The notes beneath the pieces were generated by a model. It made no database searches, had not been told where the DNA came from, and saw nothing but the letters and a program-made list of their open reading frames with translations. Positions 1-10,939 of a stretch of DNA of 64,000 nucleotides are shown here, one piece after another. This DNA is from Aristolochia californica (taxonomy: Eukaryota > Streptophyta > Magnoliopsida > Piperales > Aristolochiaceae), in the NCBI GenBank assembly GCA_029961685.1, contig JARWKL010000005.1:13420164-13484163 (forward strand). Reading direction: 5' to 3'. How positions within the stretch are numbered: position 1 is the stretch's first letter; each line of letters starts with the position of its first letter. Both the position numbers and the translations under genes were made by a program.

Positions 1-1933
1 AAATTCCGAGCTATTAAGGTTCTACTAGTGAAATTTCCCAAACTTGGTTAATAAAACTTTTGTGTTCATTTGTGGAGTGTGAATAAATTTTCTTTTCTTA
101 CATTTTTTAATGCTTTAAATTCTTTTGATACATAAACTCTAAAATTTTTATTTTTTTGTGATCTACTTGCCTTTTATCTCTTTTTTTGTTTACGAGACAA
201 AGGGGAAGTGAAAACTCTAGTTTTGATTTAAGAAAAAAGTATACATCTCAAATTGAAATGAACAATGGACAAATGTAGAGAGAGATAATTCCAAAAAATG
301 CCTGTAATTTTTAGGGATTGTAAACTCTTAGTATTTATATATCAAGTTTTGCAATCGTCGGGAAAAGGGGGAGGCGGGGGATTTTTAACTAAGTGTGGAT
401 TAACAATCCATAAGTTATTCCTTAAAACAATGTAGCCTGTAACGTATGATAAATCACTTTATAATCATCTATGATCGTTAGGTCAGCTTTTTGTAAATGG
501 GAAATATAATATCTTGTTTGACTGGGGTAAATATCCCCCCGCACGTTCACTTGTGAATTTAATGTTATTCCATTTAAAAGGTTTGGATCCATAGGTCATT
601 TGCATCTTTAACATGTTTCAATCAAGCATATCCATTTTTTAAAACATGTGTAGAAAAATCTATTTTTTATAAAATTTCGAGCTATATGGTTTGAACTAGT
701 GGAATTTCCCAAACTTGGATAACAAAAATTTTATGTTCAATTGTGGTGTGTAAATAAATTTTCTTTACTTACATTTGTTTATTGCTTTAAATTCTTTCCA
801 TACATAAACTCTAAAATTTCTTTTTGTTGTGATCAATTTGCCTTTCATCTGTTTTTTTCTTTACGAGATGAAGGGAAAGTGAAAACTCAAGTTTTCATTT
901 AAGAAAAACATATACATTTAAAATGGAAATGCACAATGCACAAATGTAGAGGGAGATAATACCAAAAAGTGTCTGTAATTTTTTGAGATTATGAACTCTT
1001 TTTAGTTTTTATATATTAGGTTTTGCAATCGGGGGAAAAGGGGGATGCGGTGGAATTTTAACTGAGTGTTGACTCCCAATCCATAAGTCAATCCTTACAA
1101 AAATATAGCCCGTTACACATGATAAGTCACTTTACAATCATCTATTATTATTAGGTCAGCTATTTGTAAATGAGCTAAATAATGGCTAGTTTGACTCGGG
1201 TAAATATTCCATCGCACCTTCACTTGAGAATTTAATGTTATTCTCTTTAAAAGGTTTGGATCCATAGGTCATTTGCATCTTTAACATTTTTCAAGCATGC
1301 ATATCCATTTTTTAAAACATGTGTAGAAAAATCTCTTTCTTTTAAAAATTCTGAGAAATTCGGTTTGAACTAGTGGAATTTCCCAAACTTGGATAACAAA
1401 AATTTTGTGTTCATTTGTGGTGTGTGAATAAATTTTCTTTATCCACATTTGTTTATTGCTTTAAATTCTTTCCATACATAAACTCTAAAATTTTCATTTT
1501 GTTGTGATCTATTTGCCTTTTATCTCTATTTTGTTTTACGAGATGAAGGGAAAGTGAAAAATAAAGTTTTTATTATAGACAAAACTATACATCTAAAATG
1601 AAAATGCACAATGCAAAAATGTAGAGAGAGATAATTCCAAAAAGTGTCTGTAATTTTTAGGGATTATAAACTCTTTTTAGTTTTTATATATCAGGTTCTG
1701 CAATCGTCGGGAAAAGGGGGAGACATGGGATTTTTAAGTGAGTGTTGTCTTCTCATCCATAAGTCATTCCTTACAAAAATATAGCCCGTTATGCTTGATA
1801 AGTCACTTTACAGTCATCTATGATCGTTAGGTCAGCTTTTTGTAAATGGGCAAAATAATGGCTTGTTTGACTCGGGTAAATTTCCCACCGCACATTCACT
1901 TGAGAATTTAATGTTATTCTATTTAAAAGGTTT
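1..1933. repeat. Satellite monomers without evident higher-order pattern (left edge)
   Basis: The window opens inside a monomer, at the segment just before GAACTAGTGG. Landmarks lie at 585, 1258 and 1934, giving two complete units of 673 and 676 bases plus the partial first one. No non-satellite sequence and no gene are visible here. Confidence 0.9.
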
Positions 1934-4570
1934 GGATCCTCTGGTCATTTGCATCTTTAACATGTTTCAAGAATGCATATCCACTTTTAAAAACATGTGT
2001 AGAAAAATATCTTTCTAATAAAATTACGAGCAATTAGGGTTGAAGTAGTGGAATTTCGCAAACTTGGATAACAAAACTTTAGTGTTTTTTTGTGGTGTGT
2101 GAATAAATTTTATTGGCTTACATTTGTTATTGATTTAAATTTTATTTTCATACATTTGTGATCTATTTACCTTTTATCTCTTTTTTTGTTTACGAGATGA
2201 TGGGAAAGTGAAAACTCAAGTTTTGATTAAAGAAAAAAGTATACATCTGAAATGGAAATGAACAATGCACCAATGTAGAGAGAGATAATTCCAAAAAGTG
2301 TCTGTAATTTTTAGGTATTGTAAACTCTTTTTAGTTTTTATATATCAGGTTCTGCAATCGTCATGAAAAGAGGGAGGCGGGGGATTTTTAACTGAGTGTT
2401 GATTCTAAATCCATTAGTCATTCCTTAAAAAAATGTAGCCCGTTATGCGTGATAAGTCACTTTACAACGATCAATGATCGTTAGGCCATCTTTTTGTAAA
2501 TGGGCAAAATAATGGCTTTTTTGACTCGAGTAAATATCCCACCTCACGTCCACTTGAGAATTTAATGTTATTCTCTTTAAAAGGTTTGGATCCATAGGTC
2601 ATTTGCATCTTCAACATGTTTCAAGCATGCGTATCCATTTTTAAAAGCATGTGTAGAAAAATCTTTTTTTTATAAAATTTCGAGCTATTAGGATTGAACT
2701 AGTGAAATTTCCAAAACTTGGATAACAAAGCTTTTGTGTTCATTTTGTGGTGTATGAATAAATTTTCTTTGCTTACATTTGGTTTTGCTTTAAATTATTT
2801 CAATACGTAAACTCTTAAATTTTCATTTTCTTGTGATCAATTTGCCTTTTATATCTATTTTTGTTTACGAGATGAAGGAAAAGTGAAAACTCAAGTTTTG
2901 ATTTGAGAAAAAATATTCATCTAAAATCGAAATGCACAATGCACAAATGTAGAGAGAGATAATTCCAAAAAGTGTCTGTGATTTTTAGGGATTGTAAACT
3001 CTTTTTTGTTTTTAAATATCATGTTCTGCAATCACCAAGAAAAGGGGAGGCGGTGGATGTTTAACTGAGTGTTGACTCCCAATCCATAAGTTTACGCAAG
3101 ATATGTCACTTTACAATCATCTATGATCGTTAAGTCAGCTTTTTGTAAATGGGCAAAAAAATAGCTATATTTATTGTGGTAAATATCCCACCGCACGTTC
3201 ACTTGAGAATTTAATGTTATTCTTTTTAAAAGGTTTGGATCCATAGGTCATTTGCATCTTTAACATGTTTCAAGCATGCATATCCAGTTTTAAAAACTAG
3301 AGTGGAAAAATCTCTTTCTTATAAAATTCCGAGCAATTAGGGTTGAACTAGTGAAATTTCCCAAACTTGGATAACAAAACTTTTGTGTTCATTTGTGGTG
3401 TGTGAATAAATTTTATTTTCTTAAATTTTTTATAGCTTTAAATTATTTTGATACATAAAATCTAAAATTTTCATTTTGTTGTGATCTATTTAACTTTTAT
3501 TTCTTTTTTTGTTTGCGAGAGGAAGGGAAAGTGAAAACTCAAGTTTTGATTAAAGAAAAAAGTATACAAATAAAATGCAAATGGAAAATTCACCAATGTA
3601 GAGAGAGATAATTCCAAAAAGTGTCGGTAATTTTTAGGGTCTGTAAACTCTTTTTAGTTTTTATATATCAGGTTCTTCAATTGTCATGAAACGGGGGAGG
3701 CGGGGGACTTTTAACTGAGTGTTGATTCCAAATCCATAAGTCATTCCTTAAAAAAATATAGCCTATTACGCGTGATAAGTCACTTTACAATCATCTATGA
3801 TAGTTAGGCCAACTTTTTGTAAATGGGAAAATAATGGCATTTTTTACTCGGGTTAATATCCCACCGCACGTCCATTTGAGAATTTAATGTCATTCTCTTT
3901 AAAAGGTTTGGATCCATAGGTCATTTGCATCTTTAACATGTTTCAAGCATGCATATCCATTTTTAAAACATGTGTAGAAAAATCTCTTTCTTATAAAATT
4001 CAGAGATAATAGTGTTGAACAAGTGGAATTTCCAAAACTTGGATAACAAAACTTTTGTGTTCATTTGTGGTGTGTGAATAAATTTTCTATGCATAAATTT
4101 GTTTTTGCTTTAAATTCTTTCAATACATAAACTCTTAAATTTTCATTTTCTTGTGATTTATTTACCTTTTATATCTATTTTTGTTTACGATATGAAGGGA
4201 AAGTGAAAACTCATATTTTGATTTGAGAAAAAGTATACCTCTAAAATGGAAATGCACAATGCAAAAATGTAGAGAAAGTTAATTCCAAAAAGTGTCTGTA
4301 ATTTTTAGGGATTGTAAACTCTTTTTAGTTTTTAAATATCAGGTTCTGCAATTGTGTGGAAAAGGGGAGGCGGGGGATTTTTAACTGACTTTTGACTCCC
4401 AATCCATAAGTCATTCCTTACTAAAATATAGCCCGTTACGCATGATAAGTCACTTGACAATCATCTATGATCGTTAGGTCAACTTTTAGTAAATGGGAAA
4501 AATAATGGCTTGATTGACCCTAGTAACTATCCCATCGCACGTTCACTAGAGAATTTAATCTTATTTTTTT
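1934..4570. repeat. Dimeric higher-order repeat, two copies (about 1.3 kb each)
   Basis: Units start at 1934, 2588, 3237 and 3910 and alternate between two types. The first type (1934, 3237) has GAGCAATTAGGG, GATTAAAGAAAA and CACCAATGTAG. The second (2588, 3910) has AAACTCTTAAATTTTC, TATATCTATTTTTG and GATTTGAGAAAA. The dimer is 1303 bases in copy one and 1334 in copy two. The copies differ clearly, so this is an older or less homogenised repeat than the one at 10.9-19.0 kb. Confidence 0.72.
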
Positions 4571-5117
4571 TAAAAGGTTTGAATCCATAGGTCATTTGAA
4601 AATTTAACATTTTCAAGCATGCATATCCATTTTTAAAAACCTGTGTTGAAAAATCTCTATCTTATAAAATTCTGAGAAATTAGGGTTGAATTAGTGGAAT
4701 TTCACAAACTTGGATTATAAAACTTGTGTTCATTTGTGGTGTGTGAATAAAGTTTCTTTGCTTACATTTGTTACTTCTATGAATTATTTTGATACATAAA
4801 CTCTAAAATTTTCTTTTTGTTGTGATCTATTTACCTTTTATCTCTGTTTTTGTTTACGAGATGAAGGAAAGAGAAAACTCAAGTTTTGATTTAAGCAAAA
4901 AGTACACATCCAAAATGGAAATTCACAAAGAAAAAATGTAGAGGGAGATAATTCCAAAAAGTCTTTGTAATTTTTAGGGATTTTAAACTCTTTTTAGTTT
5001 TTATATATATCAGTTCAGCAATCGTCGGGAAAAGAGTGAGGCAGGGGATTTTTAACTAAGTGGATATCCCACCGCACGTTCACTTAAGAATTTAATGTTA
5101 TTCTCTTTAATAGATTT
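4571..5117. repeat. Truncated satellite monomer (547 bp) with internal deletion
   Basis: Spacing between landmarks falls to 547. At about 5060 the sequence jumps from the TTTTTAACTAAG segment after the G-rich box straight to GGATATCCCACCGCACG. The GTTGACTCCC to ACTCGGG interval, about 125 bases, is missing. Confidence 0.85.
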
Positions 5118-6959
5118 GGATCCATAGGTCATTTTCATCTTAAACTTGTTTCAAACATGCATATCCATTTTTTAAAACAAGTGTAGAAAAATCTCTTTCT
5201 TATAAAATTACGAGCTTTTAGGGTTAAACAAGTGGAATTTCCAAACTTGGATAACAAAACTTTTGTGTTCATTGTGGTGTGGGAATAAATTTTCTTTACT
5301 TACATATTTTATTGATTTAAATTCTTTCCATACCAAAACTCTAAAATTTTCATTTCATTGTGATCTATTTGCCTTTTATCTTTTTTTATTTTTTTTACGA
5401 GTAGCATGGAAAGTGAAAAATCAAGTTTTGATTTAAGAAAAATGTATACTTCTAAAATGGAAATGCACAATGCACAAATGTAGAGAGAGATAATTCCAAA
5501 AAGTATCTATAATTTTTAGGGATTGTAAACTCTTTTTAGCTTTTATATATAAGGTTTTGCAATCATCGGGAAAAGGGGGAAGCAGGGGATTTTTAATTGA
5601 GTGTTTACTCCCAATCCATAAGTTATTTCTTACAAAAATATAGCCCATTACGAATGATAAGTCACTTTACAATCATCTATAATCGTTAGGTCAGCTTTTT
5701 CTAAAAGGGCAAAATAACGGCTTGTATGATTCGGGTAAATATCCCACCGCACGTTCACATGAGAATTTAATGTTATTCTCTTTAAAAGGTTTGGATCCAT
5801 AGGCCATTTGTATCTTTAACATGTTTCAAGCACGTATTTCCATTTTTTAAAACATGTGTAGAAAAATCTCTTTCTTACAAATTTCCGAGGTATTAGGGTT
5901 GAACTTGTGGAATTTCCAAAACTTGGAATAAATTTTCATTTGTGGTGTGTGAATAAATTTTATTTACTAACATTTTTTTATTGCTTTAAATTTTTTCCAG
6001 ACATAAACTCTAAAATTTTCATTTTTTGTGATCTATTTGCCTTTTATCTCTTTTTTTGTTTACGAGATGAAGGGAAAGTGAAAACTCAAGTTTTGATTTC
6101 ATAAAAAAGTAAACATCTAAAATGGAATGCACAATGCAAAAATTTAGAGAGAGATAATTCCAAAAAGTGTCTATAATTTTTATGGATTCTAAAATCTTTT
6201 TAATTTTTATATATCAAGTTCTGCAATCGCTGCGAAAAAGTGGAGGCGGCGGATTTTTAACAGAGTGTTGACTCCCATTCCTTACATAAATATAGCCCAT
6301 TACACATGATAAATCACTTTACAATCACCTATGATCGTCAGGACAACTTTTTGTAAATGGGCAAAATAAAAGCTTGTTTGACTCGGGTAAATATGCCACC
6401 GCACGTTCACTTGAGAATTTAATGTTATTTTCTTTAAAAGGTTTGGATCCATAGGTAATTTTCATCTTTAACATGTTTCAAGCCTGCATATCAATTTTTT
6501 AAAACATGTGTGGAAAACTCTCTTTCTTTAAAATTCCGAGCTATTAGGGTTGAACTAGTGGAATTTCCAAAAATTGGATAACAAACTTTTGTGTTCATTT
6601 GTGGTGTGTGAATAAATTTTCTTTGCTTAAATTTGTTAATTATTTAAATTATTTCGATAGGTAAACTCTAAAATTTTCAATTTGTTGTGATCTATTTGCC
6701 TTTTATCTCTTTTTTTGTTTATGAGATGAAAGGAAAGTGAAAACTCAAGTTTAGATTTAAGAAAAAAGTAAACATTTAATTGGGAAATGCACAATGCACA
6801 AATGTAGAGAGAGATAATTCCAAAAAGTGTCCGCAATTTTTAGGGATTGTAAACTCTTTTTTGGTTTTTTTATATCAGCTTTTGCAATCGTCAGGAACAT
6901 GGGATGCGGGGGATTTTTAACTGAGTGTTGACTCCCAATCCATAAGTCATTCCTTACAG

Positions 6960-6964
6960 AAATA
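6960..6964. repeat. Target-site duplication, left copy (AAATA)
   Basis: The five bases AAATA directly precede the TGTTA terminus of the inserted element and match the five bases following its TAACA terminus at 7377-7381. A five-base duplication is the size usually made by LTR-retrotransposon integrases. Confidence 0.8.
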
Positions 6965-7376
6965 TGTTAAGTTCCTCACGAGCCATGAATCATGTCACCC
7001 TCCTCTCTTCTCTTCCTTCCATTACCTTGCTTAACGTTGAGATGGAATGAGGGGTTGAAGGGAATTGATTTTCGGAAAGGAGAATTGGGGGAAAAACGAA
7101 AGAGAGCTTGAAGGAGCTCTTGACCTGTTTATCTAAATTACGTTAACTAAAGTGAACTCAATTCATAATCTTCATTACCCTAGCCGTCCCCTTAAATAGG
7201 GTGGAGGATGTCCAAAACCCTAAAGACCTCTTGGGTCAATGGTTCAAACCAATAAATGCTAAACCAACCCAAACCAAAGACAAAACCAAACCAAGAAAAA
7301 TTACATGGAAATTGAAAAACACATTCATTAATTCCTACGCCTGTTGGTAACTCGTGATGCTATAGAGTCCATAACA
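6965..7376 (-). mobile_element. Solo-LTR-like insertion, 412 bp, TGTTA...TAACA
   Basis: This 412-base non-satellite segment interrupts a monomer between CCTTACAGAAATA and AAATATAGCC. It begins TGTTA, ends TAACA and is flanked by perfect AAATA duplications. Those termini and the duplication fit a single LTR left after recombination between the two LTRs of a retrotransposon. A TATA-like TATTTAAG lies near the middle on the minus strand (about 7191-7199), so the LTR is probably oriented on minus. Base composition is less A+T-rich than the satellite, with CT-rich stretches near the left end. There is no coding frame, primer-binding site or polypurine tract beyond it. A short non-autonomous element is the alternative. 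Confidence 0.83.
7188..7201 (-). promoter_or_regulatory. TATA-like box in the first LTR
   Basis: The minus strand reads ACCCTATTTAAGGGG, a TATTTAA core set in a C/G frame. It lies about 177 bases from the minus-strand start of the element, in keeping with a U3 promoter. The second element has a nearly identical CCCTATTTAAAGGG. Function is inferred only. Confidence 0.45.
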
Positions 7377-7381
7377 AAATA
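7377..7381. repeat. Target-site duplication, right copy (AAATA)
   Basis: AAATA follows the TAACA end of the element and matches 6960-6964. Satellite sequence (TAGCC...ACGCATGATAAATCAC) resumes in register immediately afterwards. Confidence 0.8.
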
Positions 7382-8224
7382 TAGCCTTTTACGCATGATA
7401 AATCACTTTACAATCATCAATGATCGTTAGGTCAATTTTTTGGAAAGGTGAACTTTTTGGAAATGGGCAACATAATGGTTTGTTTGACTCGGGTAAATAT
7501 CCCACCGCACGATCACTTGAGAATTTAATGTTATTCTCTTTAAAAGGTTTGGATCCATAGGTCATTTGAATCTTTTATATGTTCCAAACATGCGTATCCA
7601 TTTTTTAAAACATGTGTAGAAAAATCTCTAACTTTCAAATATTCTGGGCGATAAGGGTTGAACTAGTGGAATTTCCCAAACTTGGATAACAAAATATTTG
7701 CGTTCATTTGTCTTGTGTGAATAAATTTTCTTTTTCTACATTTTTTTATTGCTTTAAATTTTTTCCCTACATAAACTCTAAAATTTTCATTTTGTTGTGA
7801 TCTTTTTGCCTTTTATATCTTTTTTTGTTTACGAAATGAAGGGAAAGTGAAAACTCAAGTTTCGATTTAAGAAAAAAGTAAACATCTAAACTTGAAATGC
7901 ACAATGCACAAATGTAGAGAGAGATAATTCCAAAAGTTTTTGTAATTTTTAGGGATTATAAACTCTTTTGAAATTTTTTATATAAGGTTCTACTATCGTT
8001 GGGAAAACTGGGAGGCGGGGGATTTTTAGCTAGGTGTTGACTCCAAATCCTAAGTCATTCCTTACATAAATATAGCCCATTACACATGATAAATCACTTT
8101 ACAATCATCTATGATCGCTAGATCAGCTTTTTGTAAATGGGGAAAATAATGGCTTGTTTGACTCGGGTAAATATCCCACCGCACGTTCACTTGAGAATTT
8201 AATTTTATTCTCTTTCAAAGCTTT

Positions 8225-9051
8225 GGATCCATAGGTCATTTGAATCTTTAACATGTTTCAAGAATGCATATTCATTTTTTAAAACATGTGTAGAAAAATC
8301 TCTTTCTTATAAAATTCTGAGCTATTAGGGTTGAACTAGTGGAGTTTCACAAACTTGGACAACAAACCTTTTGTGTTCATTTGTGGTGTGTGAATAAATT
8401 TTCTTTCCTTACATTTTTTATTGCTTTAAATTCTATCCATACATAAATTCCAAAATTATCTTTTTGTTGTGATCTATTTGCCTTTTAACTAGTGGAATTT
8501 CCAAAACTCTAATTACAAAACTTTTCTGTTCATTTGTGCTGTGTGGATATATTTTCTTTACTTACATTTGTTATTGTTTTAAATTCTTTCCATACATAAA
8601 CTCTAAAATTTTCATTTTGTTGTGATCTATTTTACCTTTTATCACTTTTTTTGTTTACGAGATGAAGGGAAAGTGAAAACTCAAGTTTTGATTTAAGAAA
8701 AATGTATACATTTATAATGAAAATGCACAATGCACTAATGTAGAGAGATATAATTCCAAAAAGTGTCTAAAATTTTTAGGGATTGTAAACTCTTTTAGTT
8801 TTTATATATCAAGTTTTGCAATCGTCGGGAAAAGGTGGAGGTAGGGGATTTTAACCTGAGTGTTGACTTCCAATCCATCAGTCATTTCTTACAAAAATAT
8901 AGCCCTTTACTCATGATAAGTCACTTTACAATCATCTATGATTGTTATGTTAGCTTTTTGTAAATGGGCAAAATAATGGCTTGTTTGACTCGGGTAAAAA
9001 TCCCACCGCACATTCACTTGAGAATTTAAATTTATTCTCTTTAAAAGGTTT
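8225..9051. repeat. Chimeric 827-bp unit with fusion junction near 8487
   Basis: Near 8487 the unit jumps from the TTTGCCTTTTA segment back to ACTAGTGGAATTTCC, which lies upstream in a normal monomer. The part before the junction matches the 19007 unit and the part after it matches the 19681 unit. The simplest reading is that two neighbouring monomers were fused by a deletion of about 520 bases, rather than one monomer gaining an insertion. Confidence 0.8.
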
Positions 9052-10131
9052 CAATCCATAGGTCATTTGCATCTTTAACATGTTTCAAGCTTGCATATCC
9101 ATTTTTTAAAATATGAGTAGATAAATCTCTATCTTATAAAAATTCCGAGCTATTAGAGTTGAACTAGTGGAATTTCCCAAACTTGGATAACAAAACTTTT
9201 GTGTTCATTTGTGGTGTGTGAATAAATTTTCTTTATCTACATTTTTTTATTGCTTTAAATTCGTTCCATACATAAACTCAAAAATTTTCATTTTTTTGTG
9301 ATCTATTTGCCTTTTATCTCTTTTTTTGTTTACGAGATAAAGCGAAAGTGAAAACTCAAGTTTTGATTTAAGAAAAACGTATACAACTAAAATGGAAATG
9401 CACAATGCACAAATGTAGAGAGGGATAATTCCAAAAAGTGTCAATAATTTTTAGGGATTGTAAACTCTTTTTAGTTTTAATATATCAGGTTTTACAATCG
9501 TCGGGATAAAGGGGAGGCAGAGGACTTTTAATAGAGTGTTGACTCCCAATCCATAAGTTATTTCTTACAAAAATATAGCCCGTTACGCAGGATAAGTCAC
9601 TTTACAATCATCTATGATCGTTAGGTCAGTTTTTTTTATATGGGCAAAATAATTGCTTGTTTGACTTGGGTAAATATCCCACCGCACGTTCACACGAGTA
9701 TTTAATGTTATTCTCTTTAAAAGGTTGGGACCCATAGGTCATTTGAATGTGAAACATGTTACAAGCATGCATAACCATTTTTTAAAACATGTGTAGAAAA
9801 AGCACTTTCTTATAAAATTTTGAGCTATTAGGGTTGAAATAATGGAATTTCCCAAACTTGGATAACAAAACTTTTGTGTTCATTTGTGGTGTGTGAATAA
9901 ATTTTCTTTCCTTAAATTTGTTATTGCTTTAAATTCTTTCCATACATAAATTCTAAAATATTCATTGTGTTGTGTTCTATTTGCCTTTAATCACTTTTTT
10001 CGTTTACGAGATGAAGGGAAAGTGAGAAATAAGTTTTCATTTACATCTGTTAGGAAATCACCTCCCCGCTGTAGCTTCGGTTCGGAGATACGCACGGCAT
10101 CCATTGGGAAAGGGTGAGCCCCTTCCGTTTT

Positions 10132-10413
10132 TTAAATTCCGGTGTCTCCGTCGTCGGATTTTGGATTTTTGGAGAGCTTTTTCGAGATAAAGGACTCTCG
10201 AATTTCATACTTCGTTTGCTTTTTGTCTGAGAGACCTTCTGCTGCGTTTTCTATGCCGCTATCGTGCTCAGAAATTTCAGGTCGTATGACCTTTTTTGCG
10301 GGAGCACGTGGTTCCCTTGCCGAACGTTCAATGGAATATTCATACCATGCTCGAACTTCTCCTAGTTCTTTGCATGCTTTTTCCATTGAATCGTAGGGGT
10401 AGTAGGAAGGCAT
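10132..10413 (-). CDS. Putative 93-codon open frame inside the second LTR-like element
   Basis: I do not recognise the product. The frame starts at an ATG in the context CCCCATGCC, about 140 bases downstream of a TATA-like box on the same strand, and ends with TAA after ...GDTGI. The predicted protein opens MPSYYPYDSMEKACKELG and has an aromatic/acidic first 30 residues (YEYS, RAWY). Most of the rest is charged and K/E/S/R-rich (KKLSKNPKSDDGD) and probably disordered. It has one cysteine, no zinc knuckle, no signal peptide and no membrane segment. Its base composition is richer in G+C than the satellite and its position in the element is promoter-proximal. It could be a gag-like N-terminal start lying within an LTR, a captured host exon, or chance. 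The overlapping plus-strand frame at 10142-10396 is its shadow. Confidence 0.3.
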   Translation of the reverse strand: MPSYYPYDSMEKACKELGEVRAWYEYSIERSAREPRAPAKKVIRPEISEHDSGIENAAEGLSDKKQTKYEIRESFISKKLSKNPKSDDGDTGI

Positions 10414-10553
10414 GGGGAAGACGAAAATGAAAGATCAAGCCTAAGGGAAGCTTGAAAACCCTAGAGCTTGTTGAGGGGAACTCTAAGCCTCTTTACTCTA
10501 GATTTAACCTAATTCTTAATACTTTAATGCTTGTATTTCTCATTACTTTTACC

Positions 10554-10564
10554 CTTTAAATAGG
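10554..10564 (-). promoter_or_regulatory. TATA-like box in the second LTR-like element
   Basis: The minus strand reads ACCCTATTTAAAGGGT. It lies between the A+T-rich part of the element and the leader of the 93-codon frame, where a U3 promoter would be expected. It closely resembles the box at 7188-7201 of the first element. Confidence 0.45.
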
Positions 10565-10596
10565 GTTCACCCTGTTAGGGTTTATAATAAAATAAT

Positions 10597-10693
10597 CTAA
10601 AAATACCCATATAAATACAATATTCCAAAAATACCTCTATAAATAAAATATTCCAAAAATACCCCTATAAATAAAATATTCCAAAAATACCCC
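10597..10693. repeat. 28-bp minisatellite, about 3.5 copies
   Basis: The motif CCAAAAATACCCCTATAAAT plus AAAATATT repeats with starts at 10625, 10653 and 10681. A diverged first copy lies at about 10597 and a final partial copy ends at 10693. It sits in the presumed U3 part of the second LTR-like element, where short internal repeats are common. Confidence 0.85.
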
Positions 10694-10939
10694 TTTGGCC
10701 TAAAACTGAAATAAAATAAAGTAAATTAAATAAAACAACTAAAATAATAATGTTATTGCGTGCTTAACATTATTCCTTACAAAAATATAGCCCGTTACGC
10801 ATGATAAGACACTATATTATCATCTATGATCGTTAGGTCAACTTTTTGTAAATGGGCAAAATAATGGTTTGTTTGACTTGGGTAAATATCCGACCACACG
10901 TTCACTTGAGAATTTAATGTTATTCTCTTTAAAAGGTTT

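Larger units (their letters stand above)
10048..10769 (-). mobile_element. LTR-like insertion, 722 bp, TGTTA...TAACA, no target duplication
   Basis: Non-satellite DNA begins TGTTAGGAAATCACC and ends GCGTGCTTAACA. The termini are the same TGTTA/TAACA pair as in the 6965 element. On the minus strand the order is an A+T-rich U3-like part with a 28-base minisatellite, then a TATA-like TATTTAAA (about 10554-10563), an AGCTCTAGGG leader and a 93-codon open frame. The flanking five bases (ACATC and TTATT) do not match, and about 180 bases of satellite are missing at the site. A deletion or ectopic recombination therefore probably followed or accompanied insertion. Solo LTR is the favoured reading; a captured fragment inside a non-autonomous element is possible. 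Confidence 0.7.
5118..10939. repeat. Degraded block collinear with the 16.3-21.0 kb region, interrupted by two LTR-like elements
   Basis: Landmarks are at 5118, 5793, 6445, 7551, 8225, 9052 and 9728. Monomer variants occur in the same order as later in the window. The 5793 unit has the rare AACAGAGTGTTGACTCCC with CCATTCCTTACATAAA, as at 11612, 14300 and 16989. The 6445 unit has TTAATTATTTAAATT and TCAATTTGTTG, as at 12272. The 7551 unit has CATAAATATAGCCCATTACA, as at 12940. The 8225 unit has AAATTCTATCCATACAT, as at 19007. The part after 8487 has TTTTAACCTGAGTGTTGAC, as at 19681. It looks like an older paralogous stretch left outside the homogenised tetramer. Confidence 0.75.

Noticed and set aside
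6965..7376. MITE or SINE instead of LTR
   Set aside because: The terminal inverted match is only TGTTA/TAACA, there is no poly-A tail or internal Pol III boxes that I can see, and a five-base duplication with TG...CA ends favours an LTR.
8487..8640. Insertion of about 155 bp in the 827-bp unit
   Set aside because: The two parts match two different, normally adjacent monomers (19007 and 19681 types), so fusion by deletion explains the length better than insertion.
10142..10396. 84-codon plus-strand frame in the second LTR-like element
   Set aside because: It overlaps the 93-codon minus-strand frame in antisense, and the promoter-like box is on the minus strand. Treated as a shadow.
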